The notes: generated by a model from the letters alone, not told the origin. A stretch of DNA of 64,000 bases from Candidatus Peribacterales bacterium (GCA_020058765.1 JAGVDM010000004.1:62001-126000), one strand, 5' to 3'. Positions 32,751-45,016 are shown, numbered from the stretch's first letter. Numbers and translations are program-made.

Positions 32751-34418
32751 ATGTTCACGAGAATTTGTGCTCCGGCTTGGGTCGTTGGCTTGCTCAGCAT
32801 GCTGCCTACCATTGCCCATGCGCAGGAGGATTTAGGCCCAACGCAAACGGTAGGTGTGAGCTCTTCGCCCCTCGTGTTCTTGGTTGGCATGGTGCTGCTC
32901 GCGGCGTTCCTTGCGCGCTTCAGCATGGGGGTGATCAATTTGTGCTTCCTCGAGGAGGAATCCCTCGCATCGATCGAGAAGCGTCACCCATACCTGCCGC
33001 GCATGCGGGTGGTAGCGAGCACGCTCATCATCACAGCGCTGATGGTGGTGCTCTCGTACAAAACGATTGCTGGCCTCGCGCCATTCGATGGTCCGTACGG
33101 TACGGCGCTCGCAGTGGGCACGATGTGTGCGTTCGGTCTCGTGGCGCTCGTCGGTCGCCTCCTGTGGCCTGCTGCATCCAAGCAGTACATTTTCGCGGCG
33201 CTCACGGGCACTATCATTACGTTTGCTCTCATTGGGTTTCAGCGATCGATCTTCTCACCCACGGCTGCTCGCGATCCGTTCGTGATGACGATGGGTCTGG
33301 TGTGCATCATTGTGGCATGGCGATTTTTGTTCGGGCCGTGGCGCCCGCCGGTGAAGGCGTTCGTGCTTGGCACATTCATCTTCTGGGTGTGCGTGCACAT
33401 GCTCTCTAGTGCATCGCACGCGGAGCGTATTGCGCAGTTGCTCGCATCGGGCATTGCGCTCATTCCCGCCATCATCTGGTGCATGCTCTTCCTTGGCTAT
33501 CATCGCCAGCGCTTAAGCATGGTGGTGCTCATGTTCTTCTCGGGCATGCTCTCCACAGCACCTATTTTGCTCTACGACAAAGTGCTGCGCAGTGGGCTTG
33601 AGCTGCAGTTCTTCCTCTTCCGCATTGTGCCGGAGAGCTTCACACAAACATCCAACACGTTCATCTCTGGCCGCATTGGTGGCGACTCGCCGTACCATTC
33701 CACGATCGCCGCGACATTCGTGTCGTTCTTGCTCGTTGGCCTCATTGAAGAGCTCAGTAAATTCTGGGTGCTCAAGCGCAGTGGGAGTTCCAGCTTCCGC
33801 AGTATCGACGATGTGATGCAGCTGGGCATTATTGTTGCCATTGGCTTTGCCTTTGCCGAAAACGTGCTCAATCCCAATTACTTCCTGAGCTTTGTGAAGG
33901 ACTACCTTGTGAGCGGTAGCCCAGACTGGGCGGGATTCATGGGGAACTTCCTCGGGCGATCCATCCTCACAAATATGGTGCATATCGTAAGCACAGGAAT
34001 CTTTGGCTACTACTTCGGTATTGCACTCTTCTCCCAGTCGTACATGACGGAAGATCGCAAGATGGGTCGTCGTGTCTTCTTGCCGCGCTTCTTGCACTAC
34101 ATTCTCCGCTTACCAGAAGAAGAGGTGTTCCAGCGGGAGATGGCACTCATGGGTATGGTGGTTGCCGTTGTGCTTCATGGAGTCTTCAACTTCCTCGTAA
34201 CACTGCCATCCCTGTTGCCCGGTCAGCCCACAACTATTGGCGATCTGGTGGGTGCCAATCCACAGTCGCCGCTTCACTTTGTGGCGATCCTCGTTATTCC
34301 GGCGCTCTTCTACGTGGTTGGCGGGTTCTGGCTGCTCACTACGCTCTTTAGTAGCGAACGCAACATCAAGGAAAGGGTGGTGCGCGTCACCGATGTGCGC
34401 GCTCCCGCGGTTGCGTAA
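32751..34418 (+). CDS. PrsW-family intramembrane protease-like protein
   Basis: A 555-residue membrane protein. Signal/first helix MFTRICAPAWVVGLLSMLPT, then about ten further helices. The C-terminal half carries PrsW-type motifs: LIEELSKF (E333/E334, K337), GFAFAENVL (E370), NMVHIVSTGIFGYYFG and VVLHGVFNFL. PrsW in Bacillus cleaves the anti-sigma factor RsiW, so this enzyme could act on a membrane regulator; an ECF sigma factor is encoded 8 kb away, but no link is shown. The N-terminal ~300 residues of extra helices exceed typical PrsW length. Divergent from glyS. Confidence 0.82.
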   Translation: MFTRICAPAWVVGLLSMLPTIAHAQEDLGPTQTVGVSSSPLVFLVGMVLLAAFLARFSMGVINLCFLEEESLASIEKRHPYLPRMRVVASTLIITALMVVLSYKTIAGLAPFDGPYGTALAVGTMCAFGLVALVGRLLWPAASKQYIFAALTGTIITFALIGFQRSIFSPTAARDPFVMTMGLVCIIVAWRFLFGPWRPPVKAFVLGTFIFWVCVHMLSSASHAERIAQLLASGIALIPAIIWCMLFLGYHRQRLSMVVLMFFSGMLSTAPILLYDKVLRSGLELQFFLFRIVPESFTQTSNTFISGRIGGDSPYHSTIAATFVSFLLVGLIEELSKFWVLKRSGSSSFRSIDDVMQLGIIVAIGFAFAENVLNPNYFLSFVKDYLVSGSPDWAGFMGNFLGRSILTNMVHIVSTGIFGYYFGIALFSQSYMTEDRKMGRRVFLPRFLHYILRLPEEEVFQREMALMGMVVAVVLHGVFNFLVTLPSLLPGQPTTIGDLVGANPQSPLHFVAILVIPALFYVVGGFWLLTTLFSSERNIKERVVRVTDVRAPAVA

Positions 34419-34466
34419 AGGGGGCGTCGCCCGTACGCTGTGAGTGTTCAACTTCACTCCTTCTTC

Positions 34467-36128
34467 ATGATGCGCTTCGACGCCCGACGCTCGCTTGTTT
34501 CTGCACTGGCCATTTCGGCAACGGTGCTCTGCTCGTTCCCGGCAATGGCCGCGGAGCAGTGGGGTTTGCCTGCAGAAGGCAATGTGACGCGTGGGGAGTT
34601 CCTGCGCGCAGCCGTGCAGGCGATGGAGTTGCCTACCACAGCGGAGGCAACACTCACGGGCAAGTACACGCGCGTGCCGCAGGCACTCGTTCCCTACGTT
34701 GCAGCTGCAGAGAAGCGCAACAATGCTATTTGGGCATACGACGAAGACCTGCAACTTGGTCGATACATCAATCGTCTGGATGCACTGGAGTTGCTCGTTA
34801 CGCTCACCCGGCCACTCAAAGAAGGAGTCAGCGATCCATATCGTGATGTGCGCGACCAGTCGCTCTCCGCAGATGCAGTCATGCATGCGGTAGGCAAAAA
34901 GTGGATCACGCCTTTGCGCCCTGCGGTATTTGGCGGCAACCGTCTGCTCAATGCACAGGAAGCACTCGCACTCATCAAGCACGCATCTGGCAACATGCCA
35001 CTGCGCCCCACGCAAACGATCGAAGAAGGTGGCGAGAATGGCACGCCAAGCATCAAGATCGATTTCCGCGGATCGGGCCAGAGCGGAAGCATCCCCAATG
35101 CACGCGTGCTGGACACCGTGTGGCAGCTCATCCGCAGCGACTACCTCTACCCTGATCGCGTGGACGAAGACAAAGCCATGCAGAAGGGGATTGAGGAAAT
35201 GGTGAAGAGCCTGGATGATCCCTACTCGTCGTACTTGCCACCGGCAAGCGCCGAGCAGTTCCAAACGCAGATCGACGGACAAGTGTCCGGCATTGGAGCC
35301 CAAGTGGAGGATCGTGCAGGTGTCCTTACCATCGTCACACCGCTCCCAGGTTCACCAGCACAGAAGGCCGGCCTCAAGCCCAACGACAAAATCGTGAAAG
35401 TCGACGGTGTGTCTATTGCGGGTTTGAGCTTCCTGGAGGCCGTAGGCAAAGTGCGCGGTAAGCAGGGCTCCACTGTAGTGCTCACCATTGATCGTGACGG
35501 TGCACAGTTCGAAGTCACTGTCCTACGCGATACTGTCAAAGTGCCCGAGATCGATGTGTCATGGCAGGGGAGTGTTGCCATCGTACGACTCATGCAATTT
35601 GGTCGCCTTACCGATACAGAGCTCCGTGGGATTATGGAGGAGGTGCAAACACAGAAGCCAACGGGCATCATCCTTGATCTGCGTAACAATCCTGGTGGCC
35701 TGTTGCATGCCGCAAACACAGTGCTCAGCAATTTCCTGCCCAAGGGATCGGTAACCGCCATCATCCGTTCACGCGATGGCGATATGAAGGATGCCACGGA
35801 ACATGAACCGACAATCGACGAAGATATTCCTGTCGTGGTTCTTGTGAACGAAGGCTCTGCAAGTGCTTCCGAAATCGTTGCAGGATCATTGCAAGATCAC
35901 GGTCGAGCACGCCTTGTGGGTACCAAAACCTTTGGCAAGGGCACAGTGCAAGAGGTGATCGAATTCATCGATCATTCCAGCCTCAAACTTACTATTGCAG
36001 AGTGGTTCACGCCCAAGGATCGCAAAATCGACGGGCTCGGCTTGCAGCCAGATATCAAAGTGGAATTCTCGCAGGAGCGTGATGCACAACTCCTCCGAGC
36101 GCTCGAGCTTCTGCCCGGTTCACGCTAA
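34467..36128 (+). CDS. C-terminal processing protease (S41) with SLH-like N-terminus
   Basis: A 553-residue exported serine protease of the CtpA/Prc family. Signal peptide ends at AMAAE. Residues ~30-195 resemble degenerate SLH units (NVTRGEFLRAAVQAMELPTT, RYINRLDALELLVTLTRPLK). The catalytic half begins VWQLIRSDYLYPDRVDEDKA, with a PDZ domain ~255-340 (GSPAQKAGLKPNDKIVKVDG). The S41 core has GIILDLRNNPGGLLHAA, catalytic Ser466 in GSASASE and Lys491 in FGKGTVQ. Start at 34467 after pyrimidine-rich ACTTCACTCCTTCTTC. Cleaves C-termini of envelope proteins; substrate unknown. Confidence 0.92.
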   Translation: MMRFDARRSLVSALAISATVLCSFPAMAAEQWGLPAEGNVTRGEFLRAAVQAMELPTTAEATLTGKYTRVPQALVPYVAAAEKRNNAIWAYDEDLQLGRYINRLDALELLVTLTRPLKEGVSDPYRDVRDQSLSADAVMHAVGKKWITPLRPAVFGGNRLLNAQEALALIKHASGNMPLRPTQTIEEGGENGTPSIKIDFRGSGQSGSIPNARVLDTVWQLIRSDYLYPDRVDEDKAMQKGIEEMVKSLDDPYSSYLPPASAEQFQTQIDGQVSGIGAQVEDRAGVLTIVTPLPGSPAQKAGLKPNDKIVKVDGVSIAGLSFLEAVGKVRGKQGSTVVLTIDRDGAQFEVTVLRDTVKVPEIDVSWQGSVAIVRLMQFGRLTDTELRGIMEEVQTQKPTGIILDLRNNPGGLLHAANTVLSNFLPKGSVTAIIRSRDGDMKDATEHEPTIDEDIPVVVLVNEGSASASEIVAGSLQDHGRARLVGTKTFGKGTVQEVIEFIDHSSLKLTIAEWFTPKDRKIDGLGLQPDIKVEFSQERDAQLLRALELLPGSR

Positions 36129-36131
36129 ACC

Positions 36132-36464
36132 ATGGCAACCATCGAAGATTTCGAGCGGCTCGACATTCGTGTAGGGCGCGTGCTCTCCGTTGAGCCCTTC
36201 CCCGAGGGGAAGTACTCCACGCATATACTGCAGATTGATCTAGGTGCAGAGCTCGGTACCAAGAAGTCCCTCGCGCGTCTGGCACCCAATTACACAGGGC
36301 CAGAACTCATTGGTCGGCAGGTGCTCTGCGTGACCAACTTCCCGCCACGGCAGATCGGCAAACATCTTTCCGAAGTACTCACGCTCGGTGTGCCCGATGC
36401 TGCTGATCACACGGTGCTCTTGCAGCCAGATTGTGAAGTACCCCTCGGTGTGCGGATGTACTAA
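36132..36464 (+). CDS. csaA: CsaA-like tRNA-binding-domain protein
   Basis: A 110-residue stand-alone tRNA-binding OB-fold domain of the CsaA/YgjH group. Signature: MATIEDFERLDIRVGRVLSV, EGKYSTHILQIDLG, then QVLCVTNFPPRQIGKHLSEV and VLTLGVPDA. CsaA has chaperone-like and tRNA-binding activity as a dimer. Starts 3 nt after the CtpA-like stop, so translation is probably coupled. No SD. Confidence 0.9.
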   Translation: MATIEDFERLDIRVGRVLSVEPFPEGKYSTHILQIDLGAELGTKKSLARLAPNYTGPELIGRQVLCVTNFPPRQIGKHLSEVLTLGVPDAADHTVLLQPDCEVPLGVRMY

Positions 36465-36485
36465 AAAGAGCCGCAGGTGCGGCTC
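36463..36485 (-). terminator. Terminator of rpsU
   Basis: GAGCCGC (36468-36474) and GCGGCTC (36479-36485) with loop AGGT; on the minus strand it is followed by TTTTT (36467-36463). It overlaps the csaA stop, so the two convergent genes share it. Confidence 0.8.
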
Positions 36486-36509
36486 AAAGTATCCGGTTCC
36501 CCGGAAGAA

Positions 36510-36725
36510 TTACATGTTGGAGTAGAACTGCTTCTGGCGGTTCTCTTGGCGGAACCCCTCGCGCTTGAGCGCACGAATGCGAACGAGGCGCTTGCTTGGA
36601 GTGCGCTTGTACCGTGAGCGCTCGCGGAGCGTCTTCATTACGCCAGTCTTCTGTACCTGCTTCTTCCAGCGCTGGAAGAGGCTGTCGTTACTTTCCTGGC
36701 CTTTGCGGAATGCGTAAATCGCCAT
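36510..36725 (-). CDS. rpsU: 30S ribosomal protein S21
   Basis: A 71-residue bS21 starting MAIYAFRKGQESNDSLFQRW, then KKQVQKTGVMKTLRERSRYK and the basic RTPSKRLVRIRALKREGFRQ end. bS21 sits near the anti-SD end of 16S rRNA and helps SD-based initiation, so its presence bears on how the pyrimidine leaders work. Slightly longer than average at the C-terminus. Its start is divergent from the IMPase gene. Confidence 0.93.
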   Translation of the reverse strand: MAIYAFRKGQESNDSLFQRWKKQVQKTGVMKTLRERSRYKRTPSKRLVRIRALKREGFRQENRQKQFYSNM

Positions 36726-36812
36726 ATGTCCGGTGCAGCCTAAGCGATGCACTGCACTCCTGCAAGGGAATTCTCGTAGAGTTTGCACTGTCTCCTGCTA
36801 CCATGCGCTCCC

Positions 36813-39691
<2,879 letters not shown>

Positions 39692-39715
39692 CAATATTGC
39701 ACTGTTCAGCGAATA

Positions 39716-39744
39716 TTGTAAAAATACACTTTTTATGTTAAAAT
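39716..39744 (+). promoter_or_regulatory. Promoter of the orphan gene at 39768
   Basis: TTGTAA (39716-39721), a 17-nt spacer and TAAAAT (39739-39744). The leader would be only about 17 nt, ending TTTCCCCAATACAAAC before ATG. Confidence 0.6.
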
Positions 39745-39767
39745 AATAAAGTTTCCCCAATACAAAC

Positions 39768-40355
39768 ATGTCCATCGAACAAAACGAGAGTTTGAAATAC
39801 GTATCGTTGAGCACAGATTTTCAAGCACTGACTCCGAATGACCAGAAAGAGGTTCTTGCGATGACATTTCAAGACCCGAAGCTCCAGGGCGTACTCGAAA
39901 AGTCTGCAGATGCGTATATGCAAAAAATTCGTTCCACGCTTCAAGGAGATGTCAAAGACCGCATTGAAAAACAGTACTACAAAGCGGATACGAAGGAACG
40001 CTTGAGTGCTTTGGAAGTGGCAAGCGTTGCATATGTGTACTTGCAAGCGAGAGGCAAGCAGAAGCCTCCTGCCGATCGTATGGTCGGAAATCTTCGAGCC
40101 GTAGAAGTATGGTACCAACTACAGGGTTGGGAGATCCTTGATGAGGATTTTCTTATGGAATTTTCGGCGCCAAACGAGCAACAGAAAGCGGATTTTCAGC
40201 AGCGTTTCACCACAGACATATTGGCCGTTGGTCGCAATACAAACGCGGTTACCTATGAAGATGTTGATCGAATCCTCCAGACGGAAGGCGTGCTCTCCAA
40301 GGCGATCAAAGATCGCAGGGCGATGATGGACAAAATGAAGCAGCCCAATCAATAA
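39768..40355 (+). CDS. Hypothetical protein downstream of gyrB
   Basis: A 195-residue soluble, mostly helical protein (MSIEQNESLKYVSLSTDFQA at the start, then KLQGVLEKSADAYMQKIRST, ALEVASVAYVYLQARGKQKP). Base composition is somewhat more AT-rich than gyrB and hisS. The C-terminus is basic and Met-rich (KAIKDRRAMMDKMKQPNQ). Own short promoter. No motif recognised. Confidence 0.65.
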   Translation: MSIEQNESLKYVSLSTDFQALTPNDQKEVLAMTFQDPKLQGVLEKSADAYMQKIRSTLQGDVKDRIEKQYYKADTKERLSALEVASVAYVYLQARGKQKPPADRMVGNLRAVEVWYQLQGWEILDEDFLMEFSAPNEQQKADFQQRFTTDILAVGRNTNAVTYEDVDRILQTEGVLSKAIKDRRAMMDKMKQPNQ

Positions 40356-40372
40356 GCGCGCTTCTTCTGGGA

Positions 40373-41722
40373 TCAGTCCACGTTCTGATCCAGGTTTCCC
40401 AGGTGATCGTGGAGCGTGTACTTGTCGAGGTTCTTCTCACCGAGGAGTTTCACCACTTCGGAGATCGCATCTTTGAATTTGATCTGCTTCTGCTTTCCGG
40501 CAGCCATGTCGCGCAGAATGATCGTGCCTTCCTTCACTTCCATCTGGCCGAGAAGCAGCGTGAACTTGGCCCCAAAGCGGTCTGCGTGACGCATTTGGCT
40601 CTTCAGGCTGGCTTCGCCCAGCGCTCCCACGGTGTGCACGCCGAGGTCGCGAAGCTTGGAGATAAGCGTGAGGCATTGCTTCTTGGCATCGGGCCCGAGC
40701 TGCGCAACGAATACATCCACTTGATCTTTGTGTGGTGCATCGATGCCGGCTTCCTTCATGTGCCACATGACGCGTTCCATACCACCAGCGAATCCAATAC
40801 CCGGCGTTGGCTTGCCGCCAAGGAGCTCAATGAGCCCGTCGTACCGACCACCACCCCCCACAGCATTCTGCGCACCTGTGCTCTGATCCCAGAACTCAAA
40901 GACGGTCTGCGTGTAGTAATCGAGCCCGCGTACAAGGCCGGGGTTCGGGTTGTATTTGATACCGAGCTCTTCTAAGTATTCCAGCACTGTTTCGTGATAC
41001 TGCCGGCTTTCGCTGTCCATAAATTGCTCCATGGTTGGAGCAGACTTCAGCAGAATCTGCGTGTCCTCTTCTTTGGAATCCAGCAAACGCAGCGGGTTGG
41101 CTGCAAGGCGCTTCTGGTCGAGCTCCGGCAGGTTGCGCTCCTTGCCAATGAAGTAATCTTTGAGCGCTGCAAGGAAGGCTTTGCGGCTCTCCGATGTACC
41201 AATGTTATTGATCTGCAGCGTGAGGCGATCCAGGATTTTGAGATCCTGCAAAATCTTTACCACCATTTGAATGAGCTGTGCATCCAAGCTCGGGTCACGT
41301 AGGCCGATCAGTTCAAAGTTAAACTGGTGAAATTGGCGGAAGCGGCCTTTCTGTGGACGATCGTGGCGGAAGCACGGGCCAATGGCGTAGAGCTGCACTG
41401 GCTGCACGAGCTGTTGCATTGCATGCTCAACGTAGCTACGACAAATTCCCGCTGTAAACTCTGGTCGCAAGGCAAACTCCTTTTCACCTTCGTCTTTGTT
41501 GGTGGCAGAAACCAGGAAGAGCTCCTTTTCTACAATATCCGTGTGCTGACCAATACCGCGCTCAAAGATCTCGCGCTTCTCAAAGATGGGTGGATCGATG
41601 CGCTGGTACCCCGCCTGGCGGGCGCGATGACGCACGGCTTTCTTGATATACGTCATGTATCGCTGCTCTTCAGGGAGCACGTCATGTGTGCCTTTGGGGG
41701 TTCTGTACTGTGCGTCGGCCAT
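40373..41722 (-). CDS. hisS: Histidyl-tRNA synthetase
   Basis: A 449-residue class II ligase charging tRNA-His, whose gene is 3 kb away on the same strand. Landmarks: YRTPKGTHDVLPEEQRYM, motif 2 GPCFRHDRPQKGRFRQFHQF, LVRGLDYYTQTVFEF (His motif 1), GGGGRYDGLIELLGG and GIGFAGGMERVMWHM (motif 3). The anticodon-binding domain DVFVAQLGPDAKKQCLTLIS is followed by GEASLKSQMRHADRFGAKF. Length typical. Confidence 0.96.
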   Translation of the reverse strand: MADAQYRTPKGTHDVLPEEQRYMTYIKKAVRHRARQAGYQRIDPPIFEKREIFERGIGQHTDIVEKELFLVSATNKDEGEKEFALRPEFTAGICRSYVEHAMQQLVQPVQLYAIGPCFRHDRPQKGRFRQFHQFNFELIGLRDPSLDAQLIQMVVKILQDLKILDRLTLQINNIGTSESRKAFLAALKDYFIGKERNLPELDQKRLAANPLRLLDSKEEDTQILLKSAPTMEQFMDSESRQYHETVLEYLEELGIKYNPNPGLVRGLDYYTQTVFEFWDQSTGAQNAVGGGGRYDGLIELLGGKPTPGIGFAGGMERVMWHMKEAGIDAPHKDQVDVFVAQLGPDAKKQCLTLISKLRDLGVHTVGALGEASLKSQMRHADRFGAKFTLLLGQMEVKEGTIILRDMAAGKQKQIKFKDAISEVVKLLGEKNLDKYTLHDHLGNLDQNVD

Positions 41723-41759
41723 ATTGAGGTTGCAGTCTACCAGTGAACCGGCAAGACGA

Positions 41760-41793
41760 AAAGCCCTTCAGGAACCTGTTTCTGAAGGGCTTT
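41760..41793 (-). terminator. Terminator of the glnA-amt operon
   Basis: AAAGCCCTTCAG (41760-41771) and CTGAAGGGCTTT (41782-41793) form a 12-bp stem with a 10-nt loop; on the minus strand it runs into TTTTCG. It lies 23 nt past the amt stop and 38 nt before the hisS start. Confidence 0.85.
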
Positions 41794-41815
41794 CTCTCAT
41801 TCATTTCCCTCAATA

Positions 41816-43000
41816 TCACACGTAAGCGACTGCGCCGTGTTCGTGCGTATCCAAGCCTTCATCCTCAATTTGTCCGCTTACACGGAGGCCCATCGTCGAT
41901 TGGAGGATCCAGAACAGAATGCCAGATGTTATTGCTGTCCATGCAACGATACTGGCAATACCAATTATCTGTGTTCCAACACTGCTCGCAGAAGAGAATA
42001 GACTCACTGCAACTACGCCCCAAATACCCGCGAAGCAGTGCACTGGCACAGCACCGACCGGGTCATCGATCTTGAGCTTCCAGAGGAGTGTGGAACCTGC
42101 ATACATCACCACACCTCCAATGCCACCAATCATCATTGCACTCATAGGGTTCACCGCCGCGCAGCCGGCAGTAATAGCGACAAGACCGGCGAGTGCTCCA
42201 TTGAGCAGCATGCCGACGTTCGGTTTTCCAATCTTGATCCATGAAAGCGCGAGTGCAGTAAGTGCCCCGGCTGCCGCAGCGAGATTTGTATTCACAGCAA
42301 TGAGCGCGATTGCATCGGCATTCGCATTTCCCGAAGCGGCAATCTGGGAACCGGGATTAAAGCCGAACCAGCCAAACCATAAGATAAATACACCCAATCC
42401 AGCGATGGTGACGTTGTGCCCTTTGTGCACAGTCGAATCTCGATTGAATGCTCCTCGCCGTGGGCCAAGTATCATGGCACCAACCAGACCGGCAGTGCCA
42501 CCGACAGCGTGTACCACTCCTGAACCAGCAAAATCCACGAAGCCCATTGCGGAGAGCCATCCACCGCCCCATGCCCAGTGTCCTACCACAGGGTAGATCA
42601 ACCCAGTGATGGCAAGCGAAATAAGCAGATATGACGAGAACTTCGTACGTTCTGCCATCGCTCCAGAGAGAATCGTTGCAGCCGTTGCTGCGAAGACAGT
42701 TTGAAATAGGAAGAATGCCAAGGGCGGAAGAGATGGATGCGAAATATTCGCAAGAAAGAAACCCTCCATACCGATCCATCCATTGCCTGCGCCAAACATG
42801 AATGCATAGCCCACAGCAAAGAATGCGAGTGATCCCACAGTGAAGTCACTAAAGTTTTTCATGAGGATATTCACAGCATTTTTACTCTGTGTAAAACCTG
42901 CTTCTACTAAAGCGAAGCCCGGTTGCATAAAGAATACGAGGAATGCTGCAAGCAGTACCCAGACGGTATCCAGTGATCGTGCTAGTTCGGAAATATCCAT
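41816..43000 (-). CDS. amt: Ammonium transporter
   Basis: A 394-residue Amt/Rh-family channel with about eleven helices. ATG 43000 follows a 16/16 pyrimidine tract (43018-43003 on the minus strand). Visible: FFMQPGFALVEAGFTQSKNA, GHWAWGGGWLSAMGFVDFAG, the signature FAGSGVVHAVGGTAGLVGAM with a pore His, WFGWFGFNPGS, and VGAVPVHCFAGIWGVVAVSL with the second pore His. The C-terminus (TMGLRVSGQIEDEGLDTHEH) keeps the regulatory tail. Directly follows glnA, a nitrogen-assimilation pair; no glnK/PII gene is beside it. Confidence 0.94.
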   Translation of the reverse strand: MDISELARSLDTVWVLLAAFLVFFMQPGFALVEAGFTQSKNAVNILMKNFSDFTVGSLAFFAVGYAFMFGAGNGWIGMEGFFLANISHPSLPPLAFFLFQTVFAATAATILSGAMAERTKFSSYLLISLAITGLIYPVVGHWAWGGGWLSAMGFVDFAGSGVVHAVGGTAGLVGAMILGPRRGAFNRDSTVHKGHNVTIAGLGVFILWFGWFGFNPGSQIAASGNANADAIALIAVNTNLAAAAGALTALALSWIKIGKPNVGMLLNGALAGLVAITAGCAAVNPMSAMMIGGIGGVVMYAGSTLLWKLKIDDPVGAVPVHCFAGIWGVVAVSLFSSASSVGTQIIGIASIVAWTAITSGILFWILQSTMGLRVSGQIEDEGLDTHEHGAVAYV

Positions 43001-43025
43001 ATGAAAGAGGGGAAGGGGTGATGGG

Positions 43026-44453
43026 CTAAATATCGAAGTATCGGGCGTACTCTGCGGGGCTCGGCATTGATCGCTCTTCATCAACTTCTTTTCGCTTCAG
43101 TATGATGTAATCGTCGAGGAAGTCTTTGCTGAATACACCGCCTTCCAGCAAGAACTTCTGGTCTTTTTCGAGCGCATCCAATGCATCCCCGAGTGCGCCT
43201 GGTGCATGTGGTATCTTGGCAAGTTTTGCTGGTGCCATGTCATAGAGGCTTTCGTCTGTGGCGACACCCGGGTCAATCTTATGACGAATGCCGTCGAGCC
43301 CTGCCATGAGCATGGCGGCGAAGGCGATGTACGGGTTGCAGCCAGGATCAGGTGCGCGGTATTCCACACGCTTTGCCTTGGGGTTCTGTGAATACATAGG
43401 AATACGAATTGCCGCTGAACGATTTCGTTCGGAATAGATGAAATTGACCGGCGCTTCGAACCCAGGAACCAAACGTTTATAGCTATTGGTTGTGGGGTTG
43501 CAAAGCGCACACAGTGCAGGCGCATGCTTTATGAGTCCACCAATGTAATGGAGTGCCATATCGCTCAATCCTGCATATTTCTTTCCGGCAAACAGCGGTT
43601 TACCGCCTCTCCACAAACTCATGTGTGTGTGCATACCCGATCCGTTATCGCCAAAAATCGGCTTGGGCATAAATGTGGCTACTTTGCCGTGGCGATAGGC
43701 CACGTTGCGTACCACATATTTATAGCGCACCAGTTTGTCTGCCATTGTAAGCATGGAATCAAATCGCATGTCGATCTCTGCTTGTCCTGCGGTTGCCACT
43801 TCGTGATGGAATGTTTCCACTTCCACACCAACTGATTCGAGAGCCATTACCATTTCTGCGCGGATGTTCTGTTGTTTGTCTGCAGGTGCAGATGGGAAAT
43901 AGCCGTGCTTGTGGCGAATCTTGTAACCCAAGTTCGGGCCAGATTCTGGACATGCACATTCTCCTGAGTTCCAGATTGCTTCATCGCTATCCACTTCAAA
44001 GTGCGCACCGCCTGCAGATACATCAAAGCTCACGTGATCGAAAATAAAGAATTCTGCCTCTGGCCCAAAGTACGCAGTGTCCGCGATCTTGCTCGCCTTC
44101 AAATATTCTTCCGCTCTTCTTGCAATTGTTCTGGGGCTGCGACCGTACAAATGCTTGTGTGATGGATCACGAATGTCACACACCAATGAAAGTGTTGGCT
44201 CATCGGTAAACGGATCGATCACGGCAGTAGTGGGATCGGGGATCAGAAGCATGTCTGATTCCTGGATCGCCTGGAATCCGCGAATGCTACTTCCATCAAA
44301 TCCAGCACCTTCCTTGAGTACGTCTTCCAATTGATGAATGGGCTTGCTTGTGTGGTTGAGCGTTCCTGGGACATCGACAAGGGTGAGATCCAAAATAGTG
44401 CACTTATGTTTCTTTGCTAGATCAATCACATCTTTTGCTGTGCGGGTTGGCAT
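43026..44453 (-). CDS. glnA: Glutamine synthetase, type I
   Basis: A 475-residue GSI making glutamine from glutamate, ammonia and ATP. Landmarks: [73 protein letters not shown] and [36 protein letters not shown] matches the GSI-beta adenylylation region with its Tyr, so covalent control by GlnE is possible. The leader is 30/32 pyrimidine (44485-44454, minus). Only 25 nt separate it from amt, so the two genes form an operon. Confidence 0.95.
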   Translation of the reverse strand: MPTRTAKDVIDLAKKHKCTILDLTLVDVPGTLNHTSKPIHQLEDVLKEGAGFDGSSIRGFQAIQESDMLLIPDPTTAVIDPFTDEPTLSLVCDIRDPSHKHLYGRSPRTIARRAEEYLKASKIADTAYFGPEAEFFIFDHVSFDVSAGGAHFEVDSDEAIWNSGECACPESGPNLGYKIRHKHGYFPSAPADKQQNIRAEMVMALESVGVEVETFHHEVATAGQAEIDMRFDSMLTMADKLVRYKYVVRNVAYRHGKVATFMPKPIFGDNGSGMHTHMSLWRGGKPLFAGKKYAGLSDMALHYIGGLIKHAPALCALCNPTTNSYKRLVPGFEAPVNFIYSERNRSAAIRIPMYSQNPKAKRVEYRAPDPGCNPYIAFAAMLMAGLDGIRHKIDPGVATDESLYDMAPAKLAKIPHAPGALGDALDALEKDQKFLLEGGVFSKDFLDDYIILKRKEVDEERSMPSPAEYARYFDI

Positions 44454-44783
44454 GGAATGAGAGGAAGGTGGAAGAGAAAAGGAAGATTGAAAACAGGTTC
44501 GAAAAATTCTTCCTGCATCTGCTTCAATACGGCAATTGCTTGTCTTGTTCAAAAAACGAACTGTTGCGAAAAATTGCACACAGAAGTATTCGTTATTCGA
44601 ACCGCAATTTTGCGGCGATAAATCACTTCTCTATGCCATTTCTTTTGTTAAAAGAAATCCACTATTTTTTAAAAACTTCCTTACTCTTTCCGGCAGGAAG
44701 TTCATGTTCATTACAAATTCCGTGATAGCGGAATGCTTGTACAATAACAGAATGACAACAATGACGATCCTGTATGTATTGAG
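44454..44783. other. Intergenic region between glnA and tRNA-His
   Basis: About 330 bp without a gene. It holds the glnA pyrimidine leader (44454-44485) and three small hairpins: CCGCAATTTTGCGG (44602-44615), TTTCTTTT-GTT-AAAAGAAA (44639-44657) and ATTCCG-TGATAG-CGGAAT near 44725-44742. One could end tRNA-His transcription. No glutamine riboswitch consensus was recognised. Confidence 0.6.
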
Positions 44784-44861
44784 TGGGGCGAGATATGGGG
44801 TTCGAACCCATGACCTTCCGGACCACAACCGGACGCTCTAACCAACTGAGCTAATCTCGCC
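44784..44861 (-). tRNA. tRNA-His (GTG)
   Basis: A cloverleaf on the minus strand: G-1 encoded at 44861, acceptor GCGAGAT pairing with ATCTCGC, T8, D-arm GCTCAGTTGGTTAGAGC, anticodon arm CCGG-TTGTGGT-CCGG with anticodon GTG, T-arm with GGTTCGAACC and discriminator C73 pairing G-1, then an encoded CCA (44786-44784). The G-1:C73 pair is the identity element read by HisRS. Confidence 0.97.
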
Positions 44862-44924
44862 ATACGGTCGGTGCTGTGAAGTGTAGACGAGAGCATCTGC
44901 TGGTCAGAGCATTTTCGTTCTTTT

Positions 44925-44970
44925 GCTCGGATTCCCAAGGGAATCCTCGACCCAACTGAGCCACTCTCGC
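44925..44970 (-). pseudogene. tRNA relic (5' half only)
   Basis: On the minus strand GCGAGAGTGGCTCAGTTGGG repeats the tRNA-His 5' acceptor strand and D-arm, but the following arm is GGATTCCCTTGGGAATCC, an 8-bp stem with a 2-nt loop instead of a 7-nt anticodon loop. No T-arm or 3' acceptor strand follows. It looks like a truncated or recombined tRNA copy about 60 bp upstream of tRNA-His. Confidence 0.5.
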
Positions 44971-45016
44971 TATGTGCGCAGCATAGTAATAGTCGCCTGT
45001 GTCTGCCGCTAGTCCT

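Noticed and set aside
44454-44783. Glutamine riboswitch before glnA
   Set aside because: Small hairpins are present, but no glnA-motif consensus could be recognised.
44925-44970. A second functional tRNA upstream of tRNA-His
   Set aside because: There is no T-arm, no 3' acceptor strand and no 7-nt anticodon loop, so it was reported as a relic.
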